Below are positions 25,950 to 33,990 of a stretch of 64,000 bases of DNA, piece by piece. The notes beneath the pieces were generated by a model that searched no databases, was not told the DNA's origin, and saw nothing but the letters and a program-made list of their open reading frames with translations. The stretch is from assembly GCA_963801035.1 (NCBI GenBank), contig CAWDDF010000007.1, positions 186,001 to 250,000 of the forward strand, written 5' to 3'. Numbering within the stretch: position 1 is the first letter of the stretch; each line of letters starts with the position of its first letter. The position numbers and the translations under genes were made by a program. Source of the stretch: JACCZX01 sp963801035 (lineage in GTDB: Bacteria; Pseudomonadota; Gammaproteobacteria; Burkholderiales; Burkholderiaceae_F).

Positions 25950-27638
25950 ATGTCCGAAACGATTTCCGCAGTTGTATCCGAACCTGAGCGTGAGGTCGAC
26001 CCTAGCGATCCGTACGCGCGAGAAGCACAGACGTTTCCGCGGCTTAGTGTTGATGCTGCAAATCGCGTGGCCAATTACGGCGTCGAACAGGGGCTGCGTA
26101 AAGGCACGCGTTTGTTCGAGCGCGGCCAGCGCGGTGTTGACTTCTTTCTGGTGCTTGAAGGCAATATTGAAATTTTCGATGTGGACACCGAAGGCGAGCC
26201 GCATGTGCTGACGGTGCACGGTGAGCGTCAATTCACCGGCGAGCTCGACCTGTTCAACGATCAGCAAATTCTGGTCTGTGGTCGCACCGGGATGAATAGC
26301 CGGGTAGTACGCGTCAAGCGTGCCGATTTTCGGAAGATGCTAAGCGCCGAGCCGGATATCGGCGAGATTGTGATGCGTGCCTTTATCTTGCGACGCGTTG
26401 GGTTGATTAGATATTCGCAGGGTGCCGTCACAGTGATCGGTTCTGCTCGCGGTGCCGATACGTTGCGCCTGGAGCGCTTTTTGAGCCGGAACAATTATCC
26501 GCATCGTTTGCTCAACGTCGACACGGATCGCGCCGCGGATGCACTTCTTGCGCGCCACGACGTTTCGTTGTCTGATCTACCGGTGGTGATTGTTGTCGGC
26601 AAAGCGGTCTTGCGCAATCCGAGCACGATCGCCCTTGCCGATATGCTCGGTTTGACCGAGAACCTTGACGCCGATGAGGTCTTCGATGTGGCGGTGGTTG
26701 GCGCGGGCCCATCCGGGCTGGCTGCGGCGGTATACGCGGCGTCAGAAGGCTTGCGCACAATCGTGCTGGAAGGACTCGCGCCGGGAGGCCAGGCAGGCAC
26801 GAGCTCAAAGATCGAGAACTACCTGGGATTTCCAACCGGAATTTCCGGCCAGGCGCTTGCAGGGCGCGCGCAGGTACAGGCGCAGAAATTCGGCGCACGT
26901 CTTGCCATTTCGCGCGCGGTAATCGGCATTGAATGCGATCACAAACCGTACCGGTTGCATCTCGAAGGCGAGCGATCGGTGGCGGCGCGCGCCATTGTCA
27001 TTGCCACCGGCGCCCGATATCGCAAGCTGGACGTGCCAGATTACGCTCGCTTCGAGGGGCAGGGCATTCATTACGCCGCCACCGCGATGGAACAGCAGCT
27101 CAGCGAAGGCGAGGAGGTGGTGATCGTCGGCGGCGGCAATTCGGCAGGACAGGCAGCCATTTATCTATCGCGGACTGTCGAGCACGCGCACATCCTCGTT
27201 CGCGGCGCTGGACTCGCTGCGACGATGTCTGATTATCTGGTGCGGCGAATCGAATCGTCGCCGAAGATCACGCTCCACCCGTTTAGCGAGATCACTGCGC
27301 TTGCGGGCGATACGATCTTGCGCGAGGTGACGTGGACCAACCGAAAAACCGGCGCGCATCAAACGCGTCGCGTCGGTGCAGTGTTCGTGATGATTGGAGC
27401 AGAGCCGAACACCCAGTGGCTTGATGGTTGCCTCGCGCTCGATGCGCGCGGCTTCATCATTACCGGCCGCGATGAAGAAGGGCGCGCGCTTGATTCGGCA
27501 TACGCGACGACGGCCGCAGGAATCTTCGCCGTCGGCGATGTGCGGTCGGGTTCGGTGAAACGCGTCGCTTCCGGGGTGGGGGAAGGATCGGTTGTTGTGC
27601 AGTCAGTCCACCGCTTTTTGAGTCCGGAGGTGGAGTGA
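25950..27638 (+). CDS. Cyclic-nucleotide-domain protein fused to thioredoxin reductase-like FAD enzyme
   Basis: A 562-residue fusion. Residues about 30-150 form a cNMP-binding beta roll (GQRGVDFFLVLEGNIEIFDVD, FTGELDLFND); about 158-230 resemble a thioredoxin-like spacer (VTVIGSARGADTLRLERFL); about 240-560 are a TrxR-type FAD/NADPH enzyme (VAVVGAGPSGLAAAVYA, VVIVGGGNSAGQAAIYLSR, GIFAVGDVRSGSVKR). The redox CxxC that should precede the NADPH domain is absent: the segment reads GIHYAATAMEQQL. The enzyme may therefore not reduce thioredoxin and could be a regulated NADPH oxidoreductase. It is a single gene divergent from the antiporter. Confidence 0.87.
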   Translation: MSETISAVVSEPEREVDPSDPYAREAQTFPRLSVDAANRVANYGVEQGLRKGTRLFERGQRGVDFFLVLEGNIEIFDVDTEGEPHVLTVHGERQFTGELDLFNDQQILVCGRTGMNSRVVRVKRADFRKMLSAEPDIGEIVMRAFILRRVGLIRYSQGAVTVIGSARGADTLRLERFLSRNNYPHRLLNVDTDRAADALLARHDVSLSDLPVVIVVGKAVLRNPSTIALADMLGLTENLDADEVFDVAVVGAGPSGLAAAVYAASEGLRTIVLEGLAPGGQAGTSSKIENYLGFPTGISGQALAGRAQVQAQKFGARLAISRAVIGIECDHKPYRLHLEGERSVAARAIVIATGARYRKLDVPDYARFEGQGIHYAATAMEQQLSEGEEVVIVGGGNSAGQAAIYLSRTVEHAHILVRGAGLAATMSDYLVRRIESSPKITLHPFSEITALAGDTILREVTWTNRKTGAHQTRRVGAVFVMIGAEPNTQWLDGCLALDARGFIITGRDEEGRALDSAYATTAAGIFAVGDVRSGSVKRVASGVGEGSVVVQSVHRFLSPEVE

Positions 27639-27667
27639 GGCGCAAGTCCGTTGCACTTGCAGCTAAA

Positions 27668-27856
27668 AAGAGATCCCCGCCTGTGCCGCCCGGCCAAATG
27701 TCCTGAACCATCGGTTCAGGGTGGTCGCTGTCCACGCCGCTTAGGTTCAGCAAACGCGTGCCGATCGCACCACGGCGCGAGGCCAGCAACCTTGCGCACA
27801 GCGCATTGGTTCAAGGAACTATGAGGCCTTTGCGCGAACACCGCAGGGAATTCTTT
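27668..27856 (-). ncRNA. ssrS: 6S RNA
   Basis: The region lies immediately downstream of zapA on the same strand, the standard place of 6S RNA in proteobacteria. On the minus strand the 5' part reads CCCTGCGGTGTTCGCGCAAA, similar to the 5' arm of known 6S RNAs, and the 3' part has the conserved hairpin CCTGAACC-GAT-GGTTCAGG (27705-27723 region) followed by GGGCGGCACAGGCGGGGATC. The two ends can pair to form the closing stem, and a run of T residues follows at 27665-27669. About 185 nt is the normal size. 6S RNA binds the housekeeping sigma-RNA polymerase. Ends are estimated. Confidence 0.75.
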
Positions 27857-27931
27857 GCGTTCCAACTGCTGAACGCTTGCGCGCAGTTTAGCGCTTCCGC
27901 AGTGTGATTCGGCTGCAACGAAGCTTCCGAA

Positions 27932-28231
27932 TTAGAACAATTTTTCCTGCGGTAACAGCGCTTCGTCACAAACCTGCACCAGGTCACGAACGCGGCGGCG
28001 AATCTCGCCCACTTCGACGCCATCGCTGCCCCGACTGTTGAGCAGCTCGTGCGCAAACTGCAGCGCGGCCATCACAGCAATCCGATCGGCGCCCATAACT
28101 TTGCCGGCTTCGCGGATTGCCTCCATTTTCGAATCGACCAGCTGCGCGCTCTTGAGCAACGCCTCTTTTTCGTCGGGGCTGCACGCGAGCCGATACTCGC
28201 GGCCAAGAATCGAAACGCTCAGGTTTTCCAT
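27932..28231 (-). CDS. zapA: Cell division protein ZapA
   Basis: A 99-residue FtsZ-ring stabiliser. It begins MENLSVSILGREYRLACSPDE, has the N-terminal globular head of the family and continues as a helix (LVDSKMEAIREAGKVMGADRI, VMAALQFAHELL). It overlaps the upstream coiled-coil gene by 13 bases and is followed by 6S RNA. Size and order are standard. The cytoplasmic protein should form tetramers that crosslink FtsZ. Confidence 0.92.
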   Translation of the reverse strand: MENLSVSILGREYRLACSPDEKEALLKSAQLVDSKMEAIREAGKVMGADRIAVMAALQFAHELLNSRGSDGVEVGEIRRRVRDLVQVCDEALLPQEKLF

Positions 28232-28449
28232 TGCGTTGGAGCTGCCGACGTCTTGATGGGGTCCGGTAGGCGTTGCAGAAGCGCGTCGAGGCGGCGTGCC
28301 GCTTCGTCGACGCGACCATTCATCGATTCGAGCTCGGACGATGCAGCAACGAGCTGCGCTCGAAGTTGTTGATTTTCGGCGCGCAATGATTGCACCATCG
28401 CGGCTAGTTCTTTGATCTTCGCTGCCAAATTGTCGAGGTCACCGAGCAT
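28219..28449 (-). CDS. Small coiled-coil protein upstream of ZapA (TIGR02449/ZapB-like)
   Basis: A 76-residue protein whose residues 1-55 form a continuous coiled coil (LDNLAAKIKELAAMVQSL, then RAENQQLRAQLVAASSEL). It fits the short ZapB-like or TIGR02449 proteins coded just before zapA in many beta- and gammaproteobacteria. Overlap with zapA by 13 bases implies coupled translation and a role at the division ring, which remains inference. The C-terminal tail (LPDPIKTSAAPTQ) is not conserved in character. Confidence 0.75.
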   Translation of the reverse strand: MLGDLDNLAAKIKELAAMVQSLRAENQQLRAQLVAASSELESMNGRVDEAARRLDALLQRLPDPIKTSAAPTQWKT

Positions 28450-28494
28450 GCGTTGATGGTAACACTGGGGTGCGCAAGTGAACGGAAGTGCGAG

Positions 28495-28941
28495 CTAACG
28501 CTGAGCCGGCGCGCTCGGCGGCGCGCCGACGGGTTCGGTAACAAACCCGATCTTCATCAGGCCGGCCTGTTGCGCCGCCGACATCACGAACGCAACGCGC
28601 TCATAGCGAGTAGCTTTGTCCGCCCGCACATGCACTTCGGGTGCCGGCGAGGTTTTTGCCGCGGTTGCAAAGCGCGCGCGCAGCTGATCATCTGTGATCG
28701 GTTCGGCGTCGCTGAAAATTTTGCCGTCGGCGTCTATCGACAGCTTGATCGTGTTCAGTGCTGCTTCCGCGGCAGGTGCGGGCTCATTCGGCAGATCGAG
28801 CTTGATTGCATACGACAGCAGCGGCGCAGTGATGATGAAAATCACGAGCAGCACCAGCATCACGTCCACCAGGGGTGTGACATTGATCTCGGACATCGGC
28901 AGCGAGGGACCGCCGTGTCGCTGGAATCCGCCGAATGCCAT
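28495..28941 (-). CDS. exbD: ExbD/TolR family protein
   Basis: A 148-residue inner-membrane protein with one N-terminal helix. The proton-path Asp is in the segment EINVTPLVDVMLVLLVIF; the periplasmic domain carries the ExbD pattern up to VAFVMSAAQQAGLMKIGFVTEP. It is coded directly after an ExbB/TolQ gene with 26 bases between them. No TonB, TolA or Pal gene is adjacent, so whether it serves TonB or Tol cannot be told here. Confidence 0.85.
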   Translation of the reverse strand: MAFGGFQRHGGPSLPMSEINVTPLVDVMLVLLVIFIITAPLLSYAIKLDLPNEPAPAAEAALNTIKLSIDADGKIFSDAEPITDDQLRARFATAAKTSPAPEVHVRADKATRYERVAFVMSAAQQAGLMKIGFVTEPVGAPPSAPAQR

Positions 28942-28967
28942 CAGTCCGGTGATACCAGTTCATCGGG

Positions 28968-29654
28968 CTAAGCCTCCGCCGGCAACCGGGAGCCCATTGT
29001 CAGCGTCGCGTGCAGATCGTGCGCGAAACCATCTAGTTGCCCGAGGACGAGACGATTCACGCGAGTAAATGCGTTGTAGGCAAGCACCGCCGGGATTGCA
29101 ACGGCAAGTCCCACAGCGGTCATGATCAACGCTTCACCAACCGGACCGGCGACCTTGTCGATCGCAATCTGACCCGACCTCGCGATGTTGATCAGAGCGT
29201 GATAGATGCCCCATACGGTGCCGAACAGCCCGACGAATGGCGCGGTACTGCCAACCGACGCGAGCACGGTCAGTCCCGATTCGAGCTTGCCGGCCGCTTC
29301 GTTGATACGCTGGCGCAGCGCACGAGTGATCAGCTCGGAGCGGTCGATCTGCGCTGCCAGGCTGCCTTCAGACGCTGGATGAGTTGCAGCGCCGGCTGCG
29401 CCATTTGCCAGGGGGACGAAAATATTCTCGCGATCGTGCGGCTTCAATTGTGCAACCGCTGACTCGACGGAACTGGCGCTCCAGAAATTTTCGAGTTGCT
29501 TCGATGCTCGACGCACACGGAGCCAGGCCCACGTTTTCCACACGATCAGGAACCAACTCGCCACCGACATCAGCATTAGCAAATACGCCGTCAGCCGAAT
29601 AACGATGTCGGCCTGCGCCCAGAAGTGCGATAGTCCAAGGGCCGTCGCCTCCAT
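28968..29654 (-). CDS. MotA/TolQ/ExbB family proton channel protein
   Basis: A 228-residue membrane protein with three helices: LTAYLLMLMSVASWFLIVWK near the N-terminus, then SVGSTAPFVGLFGTVWGIYHA and LIMTAVGLAVAIPAVLAYNAF. These are the conserved TolQ/ExbB helices with the channel Thr/Ser positions. It makes the channel pentamer that works with the ExbD coded just downstream. It lies 12 bases upstream of nothing else on this strand but downstream of dapB, so it may belong to a long bamE-dapB-exbBD transcript. Confidence 0.85.
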   Translation of the reverse strand: MEATALGLSHFWAQADIVIRLTAYLLMLMSVASWFLIVWKTWAWLRVRRASKQLENFWSASSVESAVAQLKPHDRENIFVPLANGAAGAATHPASEGSLAAQIDRSELITRALRQRINEAAGKLESGLTVLASVGSTAPFVGLFGTVWGIYHALINIARSGQIAIDKVAGPVGEALIMTAVGLAVAIPAVLAYNAFTRVNRLVLGQLDGFAHDLHATLTMGSRLPAEA

Positions 29655-29666
29655 CGCCGTGCGGGC

Positions 29667-30461
29667 CTACTTGATCCCCAGCACGTCGAACATGTCGTAA
29701 AGCCCCGTTCGGCGACCCACGAGAAAACGCGCCGCACGCATGCTGCCGAGTGCGTACGGCATTCGACTCGACGCTTTATGCGTGATCTCGATGCGCTCGC
29801 CGATGCCGGCAAAAAGCGCGGTGTGATCACCGATTACATCGCCGCCGCGAAGGCTGGCGAAGCCGATGGCGCCCTCTTTTCGCTCCCCGACCTCGCCAAC
29901 GCGCGCGTAGACGGCAACGTTCTCGAGCTTTTCGCCGCGGGCTTCGGCAATGACCTCGCCCATTTTTAACGCGGTGCCGGATGGTGCATCCACCTTGTGC
30001 TTATGGTGCATTTCAATGATCTCAACGTCGTAGTCCGCGTTCAGGATCCGGGCTGCCTGATCGAGTAGCTTCAGCACGACATTGACACCGACGCCCATGT
30101 TCGGAGCAAAAACGATTGCAATTTTTTTAGCGGCCTCAGCGATCGCACGTTTGCCGGCTTCATCGAAACCTGTCGTGCCGATCACCATGTTGACTCCTGC
30201 AGCCGCACAAGCCTTAAGGTGCGCAAGCGTTGCCTGAGGCCGCGTGAAATCGATCAGCACATCGGCATCGCCGACAGAAGACAAGTCGGCTACCACCACA
30301 ACTCCGGTCGAGCGTCCCAGGAACTCGGCGCAGTCGCGCCCGGCGGTGTCGCTGTCGGATCGGTCGAGTGCAGCGGTTATCGTCGCGTCGGGCTGCGCCA
30401 ACGCCGCCTCGATCAACATTCGACCCATGCGGCCGGAAGCACCGGCGATCGCAAGTTTCAA
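29667..30461 (-). CDS. dapB: 4-hydroxy-tetrahydrodipicolinate reductase
   Basis: A 264-residue NAD(P)H enzyme of lysine and diaminopimelate biosynthesis. It begins with the nucleotide motif IAGASGRMGRMLIEAAL, continues with GTTGFDEAGK and FAPNMGVGVNVVLKLL, and has the active-site pattern EIIEMHHKHKVDAPSGTAL, where His and Lys are catalytic. GDHTALFAGIGERIEITHKASSR closes the substrate site. It overlaps bamE by four bases, showing translational coupling. The protein looks complete and functional. Confidence 0.95.
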   Translation of the reverse strand: MKLAIAGASGRMGRMLIEAALAQPDATITAALDRSDSDTAGRDCAEFLGRSTGVVVVADLSSVGDADVLIDFTRPQATLAHLKACAAAGVNMVIGTTGFDEAGKRAIAEAAKKIAIVFAPNMGVGVNVVLKLLDQAARILNADYDVEIIEMHHKHKVDAPSGTALKMGEVIAEARGEKLENVAVYARVGEVGERKEGAIGFASLRGGDVIGDHTALFAGIGERIEITHKASSRMPYALGSMRAARFLVGRRTGLYDMFDVLGIK

Positions 30462-30949
30462 TTGGAAGGCTCGCGTCCTGGCGCAGGTGTCTGAATGTCA
30501 GGCGCTTTTTCTGCCTGCTTTGGCGCCTGCCGGGGCTTCTTGCGAGCGTCGGGCCCGAGGATCAGCACATCGGCCATTTGTTCCTGCGGCATCTCGTCAG
30601 CTCGGAAGCTGTCGAGCCTGTTGTCCTTAAAGAAAATAGTGAGGCGACGGTTCTGCACCTCGCCCTTGCGCGGATTCAGGTAGTACGCGTAATCCCAGCG
30701 ATCCTTGTGAAACTCGCTGGTCAGCAGCGGCGTGCCGAGAAGAAAGCGCACCTGTTCACGCGCCATGCCCTGGCGTAACTGCTCGACCATTTCCTTCGTA
30801 ATGATGTTGCCCTGGTGCACGTCGGGTCGATACGGCCCAAGAAACGTCGGCCCCCAACTTGCTACCGAGGACGCGACGTTCGACACGCTCTGACACGCCG
30901 CTAACGCGACGCAGGAAATCAACAACGAGAGTGAGGCGCGACGGGTCAT
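30458..30949 (-). CDS. bamE: Outer membrane protein assembly factor BamE
   Basis: A 163-residue lipoprotein of the BAM complex. The lipobox is in CVALAACQS (Cys near residue 19). The BamE fold segment follows: YRPDVHQGNIITKEMV, LRQGMAREQVRFLLGTPLL and DRWDYAYYLNP. A Pro/Lys-rich tail after residue 130 (RKKPRQAPKQAEKAPD) is an unusual low-complexity extension that could reach through the periplasm. It is divergent from fur, the classic arrangement in this group. Confidence 0.93.
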   Translation of the reverse strand: MTRRASLSLLISCVALAACQSVSNVASSVASWGPTFLGPYRPDVHQGNIITKEMVEQLRQGMAREQVRFLLGTPLLTSEFHKDRWDYAYYLNPRKGEVQNRRLTIFFKDNRLDSFRADEMPQEQMADVLILGPDARKKPRQAPKQAEKAPDIQTPAPGREPSN

Positions 30950-31081
30950 GTGCGAGGCAATTACAAGACGAAGCTCGTATCATAGTCGGCAATGAGCCGG
31001 CAATTCAGCTGGCAATGAGTGGGCTACGGGCCGGCAGTTCCCTGCACATCAGCCGCCGATGGGCCGACAATCGCACCTGCA

Positions 31082-31537
31082 ATGACACGCATTCCGCCAT
31101 CGTCCAGCGAACTCAAGAGCATTGGCCTCAAGGCAACTCTGCCGCGGCTCAAGGTGCTCGAAATTTTTCAGCGCAGCTCGGAAGAGCTTGGCGTGCGTCA
31201 CATGAGCGCCGAGGATGTTTACAAGGCGCTCATGGCGGAGCACATCGACGTCGGACTCGCCACGGTGTATCGGGTATTAACGCAGTTCGAGCAGGCGGGG
31301 TTGCTGGCGCGCAACCATTTCGAGGGCGGCCGGGCGATGTTTGAGTTGAATGAAGGCCCACATCATGACCATCTGGTGTGCCTCACCTGCGGGCGCGTCG
31401 AAGAGTTTGTCGATACCGAAATAGAAAACCGGCAGCACGATATAGCAGCCGCGCGCGGCTTCCGCTTGCATGGGCATGCTCTGGCGCTATACGGTGATTG
31501 CACTAAGCGTAATTGCGAATTTCGACGGAAGGAATAG
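31082..31537 (+). CDS. fur: Ferric uptake regulator
   Basis: A 151-residue metal-dependent repressor. The winged helix has SAEDVYKAL and DVGLATVYRVLTQFEQAGLL; the metal sites are in GPHHDHLVCLTCGRVEEF and in the C-terminal pair GDCTKRNC, which gives a complete structural zinc site. ATG 31082 is the family start; an earlier in-frame start would add residues with no homology. It faces bamE across about 130 bases and is followed by a gene-free repeat region. Confidence 0.93.
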   Translation: MTRIPPSSSELKSIGLKATLPRLKVLEIFQRSSEELGVRHMSAEDVYKALMAEHIDVGLATVYRVLTQFEQAGLLARNHFEGGRAMFELNEGPHHDHLVCLTCGRVEEFVDTEIENRQHDIAAARGFRLHGHALALYGDCTKRNCEFRRKE

Positions 31538-31544
31538 CGTTGCA

Positions 31545-31589
31545 GCGCGCAAGCGTTTAGCGACGCGGCGCGCAAGCGTTTGCCGACGC
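31545..31589 (+). repeat. Two tandem 22-base direct repeats after fur
   Basis: Two copies of GCGCGCAAGCGTTT-NN-CGACGC lie at 31545-31566 and 31568-31589, differing at two positions and separated by one base. The core is found again inverted at 31733-31744 and, as a 13-base exact match, near 27873-27885 beside the 6S RNA gene. They start the gene-free island that runs to 31997. Confidence 0.65.
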
Positions 31590-31625
31590 TGCGCTGCCTG
31601 AGTCGTCGGGGTCTTCGACCCTGCT

Positions 31626-31933
31626 CTGCGGTACTCGCCGAGCCGGCGCAAAACAGGGCTAAAGCGCTGTTTTGCTCAAAGGCCCCGGCTCGGCTCCGCT
31701 CCTCGACGACGCCCAAGGCAGCGCCGCGCCGCCAAACGCTTGCGCCGGCACCATTCTCTTGGGTTGGGGTAAAAAGATAAAAACATCTCGGATCGAGGAC
31801 AACGTCGCGACAGCAGCGGCTGGCGCAGATGCGCCGCCTTTGCGTCGTCGCCCGAGGAGCGGAGCAACGCCGGGGCCTTTAAGCGAAATAAGCGCTTTAG
31901 CCTTATTTCGCGCCGGCGTTGTGAGTACCGCAG
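31626..31933. repeat. Long imperfect palindrome with two covarying hairpins
   Basis: Two inverted arms of about 95 bases (31626-31718 and 31836-31933) surround a 117-base centre. Each arm starts with CTGCGGTACTC or its complement and contains a hairpin: 31648-31675 with stem GCAAAACAG, and 31883-31911 with stem GCGAAATAAG. The loops both read GCTAAAGCG in arm orientation, while stem changes are compensated on both sides. This fits a REPIN- or MITE-like mobile repeat. Open frames crossing it are repetitive Arg/Ala/Pro-rich and not convincing. No gene is called in 31538-31997. Confidence 0.7.
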
Positions 31934-31997
31934 TGGTCGGCACTTAAGTGGCCGACGACGTAGGCGGCGCAGCTGCGCCAGCCGCTGCTGCGTAAAC

Positions 31998-33059
31998 TCA
32001 CTGAGAAATACGTTGCGTTGTCACCGGATCGAACCAGTGCGCAGTTCCGGCTTTTAATCCCAGTTGTAAGAGAGAACCTGGTGCCGGGTTGTCGTGCGGA
32101 CCCGTGCGTATGATCGTGTCGTGACCCGCGACGGTGCCGTGTATCAGATGTTCGGCGCCGAGCATCTCTACGGTTTCGACTTCCATCGATAGATTGTTGC
32201 CGCCGAGCTTCATGTGTTCCGGGCGAATGCCGAGTATCAACTCGCGGCCGGCGAGCGCCATCGCGTTTTCGGGCAACACAATTCTTGTTTCGAGTGCCTC
32301 GAACGTAGTGCCGTCGCTTGCCACCTTGCCTTTGAACAGATTCATCGGTGGCGAGCCGATAAAGCTGGCGACGAAGGTAGTGGCCGGTCGGGAGTAAACG
32401 TCGTCCGGTGTGCCGATCTGTTCGGCGCGCCCCGCGTTCATCACGATCATCCGTTGGGCGAGCGTCATCGCCTCCACCTGATCGTGGGTCACGTAGAGAC
32501 TCGTCGTCTTTAATCGGCGGTGCAACTTTTGAATCTCGAGACGCGTTTGCACGCGCAGCTTCGCATCCAGATTGGACAGTGGTTCGTCGAACAGGAATAC
32601 GGCGGGCTCACGCACGATCGCGCGGCCCATCGCGACACGCTGCCGCTGGCCTCCGGATAGCTGGCGTGGCTTACGTTGCAGGAAGTTCCCAAGTTCGAGA
32701 ATGGATGCGGCAGCGTTGACGCGCTGATCGATATCGGTCTTGGCCAAGCCGCGGATCTTGAGGCCATACGCCATGTTGTCGTAGACGCTCATATGCGGAT
32801 ACAGCGCGTAGTTCTGGAACACCATTGCGCAATCGCGATCCTTCGGCTCGAGATCATTGACCACCCGGTCGCCGATGCGAATCGTGCCTGCGCTGATCTC
32901 TTCGAGGCCGGCGACCATTCGCAGCAGCGTCGACTTTCCGCAGCCCGACGGCCCCACCAACACGACGAACTCGCCGTCGGTGACCGCGACGTTGATGCCG
33001 TGTACGACCTGCAAGGTGCCGTAGCTTTTGCGAACGTCGATAAATTCAACGGCGGCCAT
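31998..33059 (-). CDS. ugpC: ABC transporter ATPase, UgpC/MalK type
   Basis: The 353-residue ATP-binding subunit of a carbohydrate-type importer. Walker A is VGPSGCGKSTLL, the signature is QLSGGQRQRVAMGRA, Walker B VFLFDEPLSNLDAKLR, and the C-terminal regulatory TOBE domain (ILGIRPEHMKL onward) is present. It starts at ATG 33059 and overlaps the stop of the permease gene by one base (TAATG). Gene order ugpA-ugpE-ugpC supports glycerol-3-phosphate or a related polar lipid head as substrate; this class also includes other sugars. Confidence 0.88.
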   Translation of the reverse strand: MAAVEFIDVRKSYGTLQVVHGINVAVTDGEFVVLVGPSGCGKSTLLRMVAGLEEISAGTIRIGDRVVNDLEPKDRDCAMVFQNYALYPHMSVYDNMAYGLKIRGLAKTDIDQRVNAAASILELGNFLQRKPRQLSGGQRQRVAMGRAIVREPAVFLFDEPLSNLDAKLRVQTRLEIQKLHRRLKTTSLYVTHDQVEAMTLAQRMIVMNAGRAEQIGTPDDVYSRPATTFVASFIGSPPMNLFKGKVASDGTTFEALETRIVLPENAMALAGRELILGIRPEHMKLGGNNLSMEVETVEMLGAEHLIHGTVAGHDTIIRTGPHDNPAPGSLLQLGLKAGTAHWFDPVTTQRISQ

Positions 33060-33910
33060 TATTTTTCTGTCTCCACCAGACCTTTGACAAACCACTTTTG
33101 CATCACTAACACGACAAAGGCGGGCGGCAGCATGGCGAGTATTGCGGTGGCCATGATCAGATTCCAGTCATTCGCTGCGTCTCCGCCGGCGATCATTCGC
33201 TTGATCCCCATCACGACCGGATACATGTTCTCTTCGGTGGTGACCAGCAGCGGCCACAAGTACTGATTCCAGCCATAAATGAACTGAATCACGAACAGTG
33301 CGGCCATGCTGGTCTTCGACAGCGGCAGCAATACATCCCAGAAGAAGCGCATCGGCCCGGCGCCATCAATCCGCGCAGCTTCGGCGAGTTCGTCCGGCAC
33401 CGTCAGAAAGAATTGCCGGAATAAAAACGTCGCGGTGGCTGATGCGATCAGCGGCACGGTCAGCCCCGCGTAACTGTTCAGCATGCCCAGATCGGAGACG
33501 ACCTCGTACGTCGGACCGATGCGCACCTCGACGGGCAGCATCAACGTGACGAAGATCGCCCAGAAGAAAAAATTGCGAAATGGAAACCGAAAGTAGACGA
33601 TCGCGAAGGCCGACAACAGCGAGATTGCGATCTTGCCGAGCGCAATCGTCAGCGCGCTGACCATGCTCACAAACATCATGCGGCCGACCGGCGCCGCGGA
33701 GCCCGCGCCCGCATCGCTACCAATCAACACCGCCTTGTAGTTGTGCAGCATCTGATCACCTGGCACGAGCGGCATCGGCGCCTGCACGATCGCCTGCGCC
33801 GTGTGAGTCGACGCGACAAACGTCACGTAAACCGGAAACGCGACGATCAGCACGCCGAGGATTAATACAAGGTGCGTTAGAACGGTCAGGGCAGGGCGGC
33901 GTTCGACCAT
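33059..33910 (-). CDS. ugpE: ABC transporter permease, UgpE type
   Basis: A 283-residue inner-membrane permease with six helices. It begins LTHLVLILGVLIVAFPVYVTF and has the EAA loop region AEAARIDGAGPMRFFWDVLLPL, where the ATPase docks. The long periplasmic segment after the first helix mentions MPLVPGDQMLHNYK, which is typical of UgpE. It forms a heterodimer with the ugpA product coded 80 bases upstream. Confidence 0.88.
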   Translation of the reverse strand: MVERRPALTVLTHLVLILGVLIVAFPVYVTFVASTHTAQAIVQAPMPLVPGDQMLHNYKAVLIGSDAGAGSAAPVGRMMFVSMVSALTIALGKIAISLLSAFAIVYFRFPFRNFFFWAIFVTLMLPVEVRIGPTYEVVSDLGMLNSYAGLTVPLIASATATFLFRQFFLTVPDELAEAARIDGAGPMRFFWDVLLPLSKTSMAALFVIQFIYGWNQYLWPLLVTTEENMYPVVMGIKRMIAGGDAANDWNLIMATAILAMLPPAFVVLVMQKWFVKGLVETEK

Positions 33911-33990
33911 GTCAGTACCGTCGGCCCTTCCGAAGGTACCGAAGCGCCTCCTCAGCGGACAGCGAATCTAGTGAGGCCCGTCGCGCTTCA

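Noticed and set aside
31659..31947. Open frames on both strands of the repeat island, with similar Gly-Pro-Leu-Lys text
   Set aside because: The likeness follows from the inverted repeat itself; no start signal or domain.
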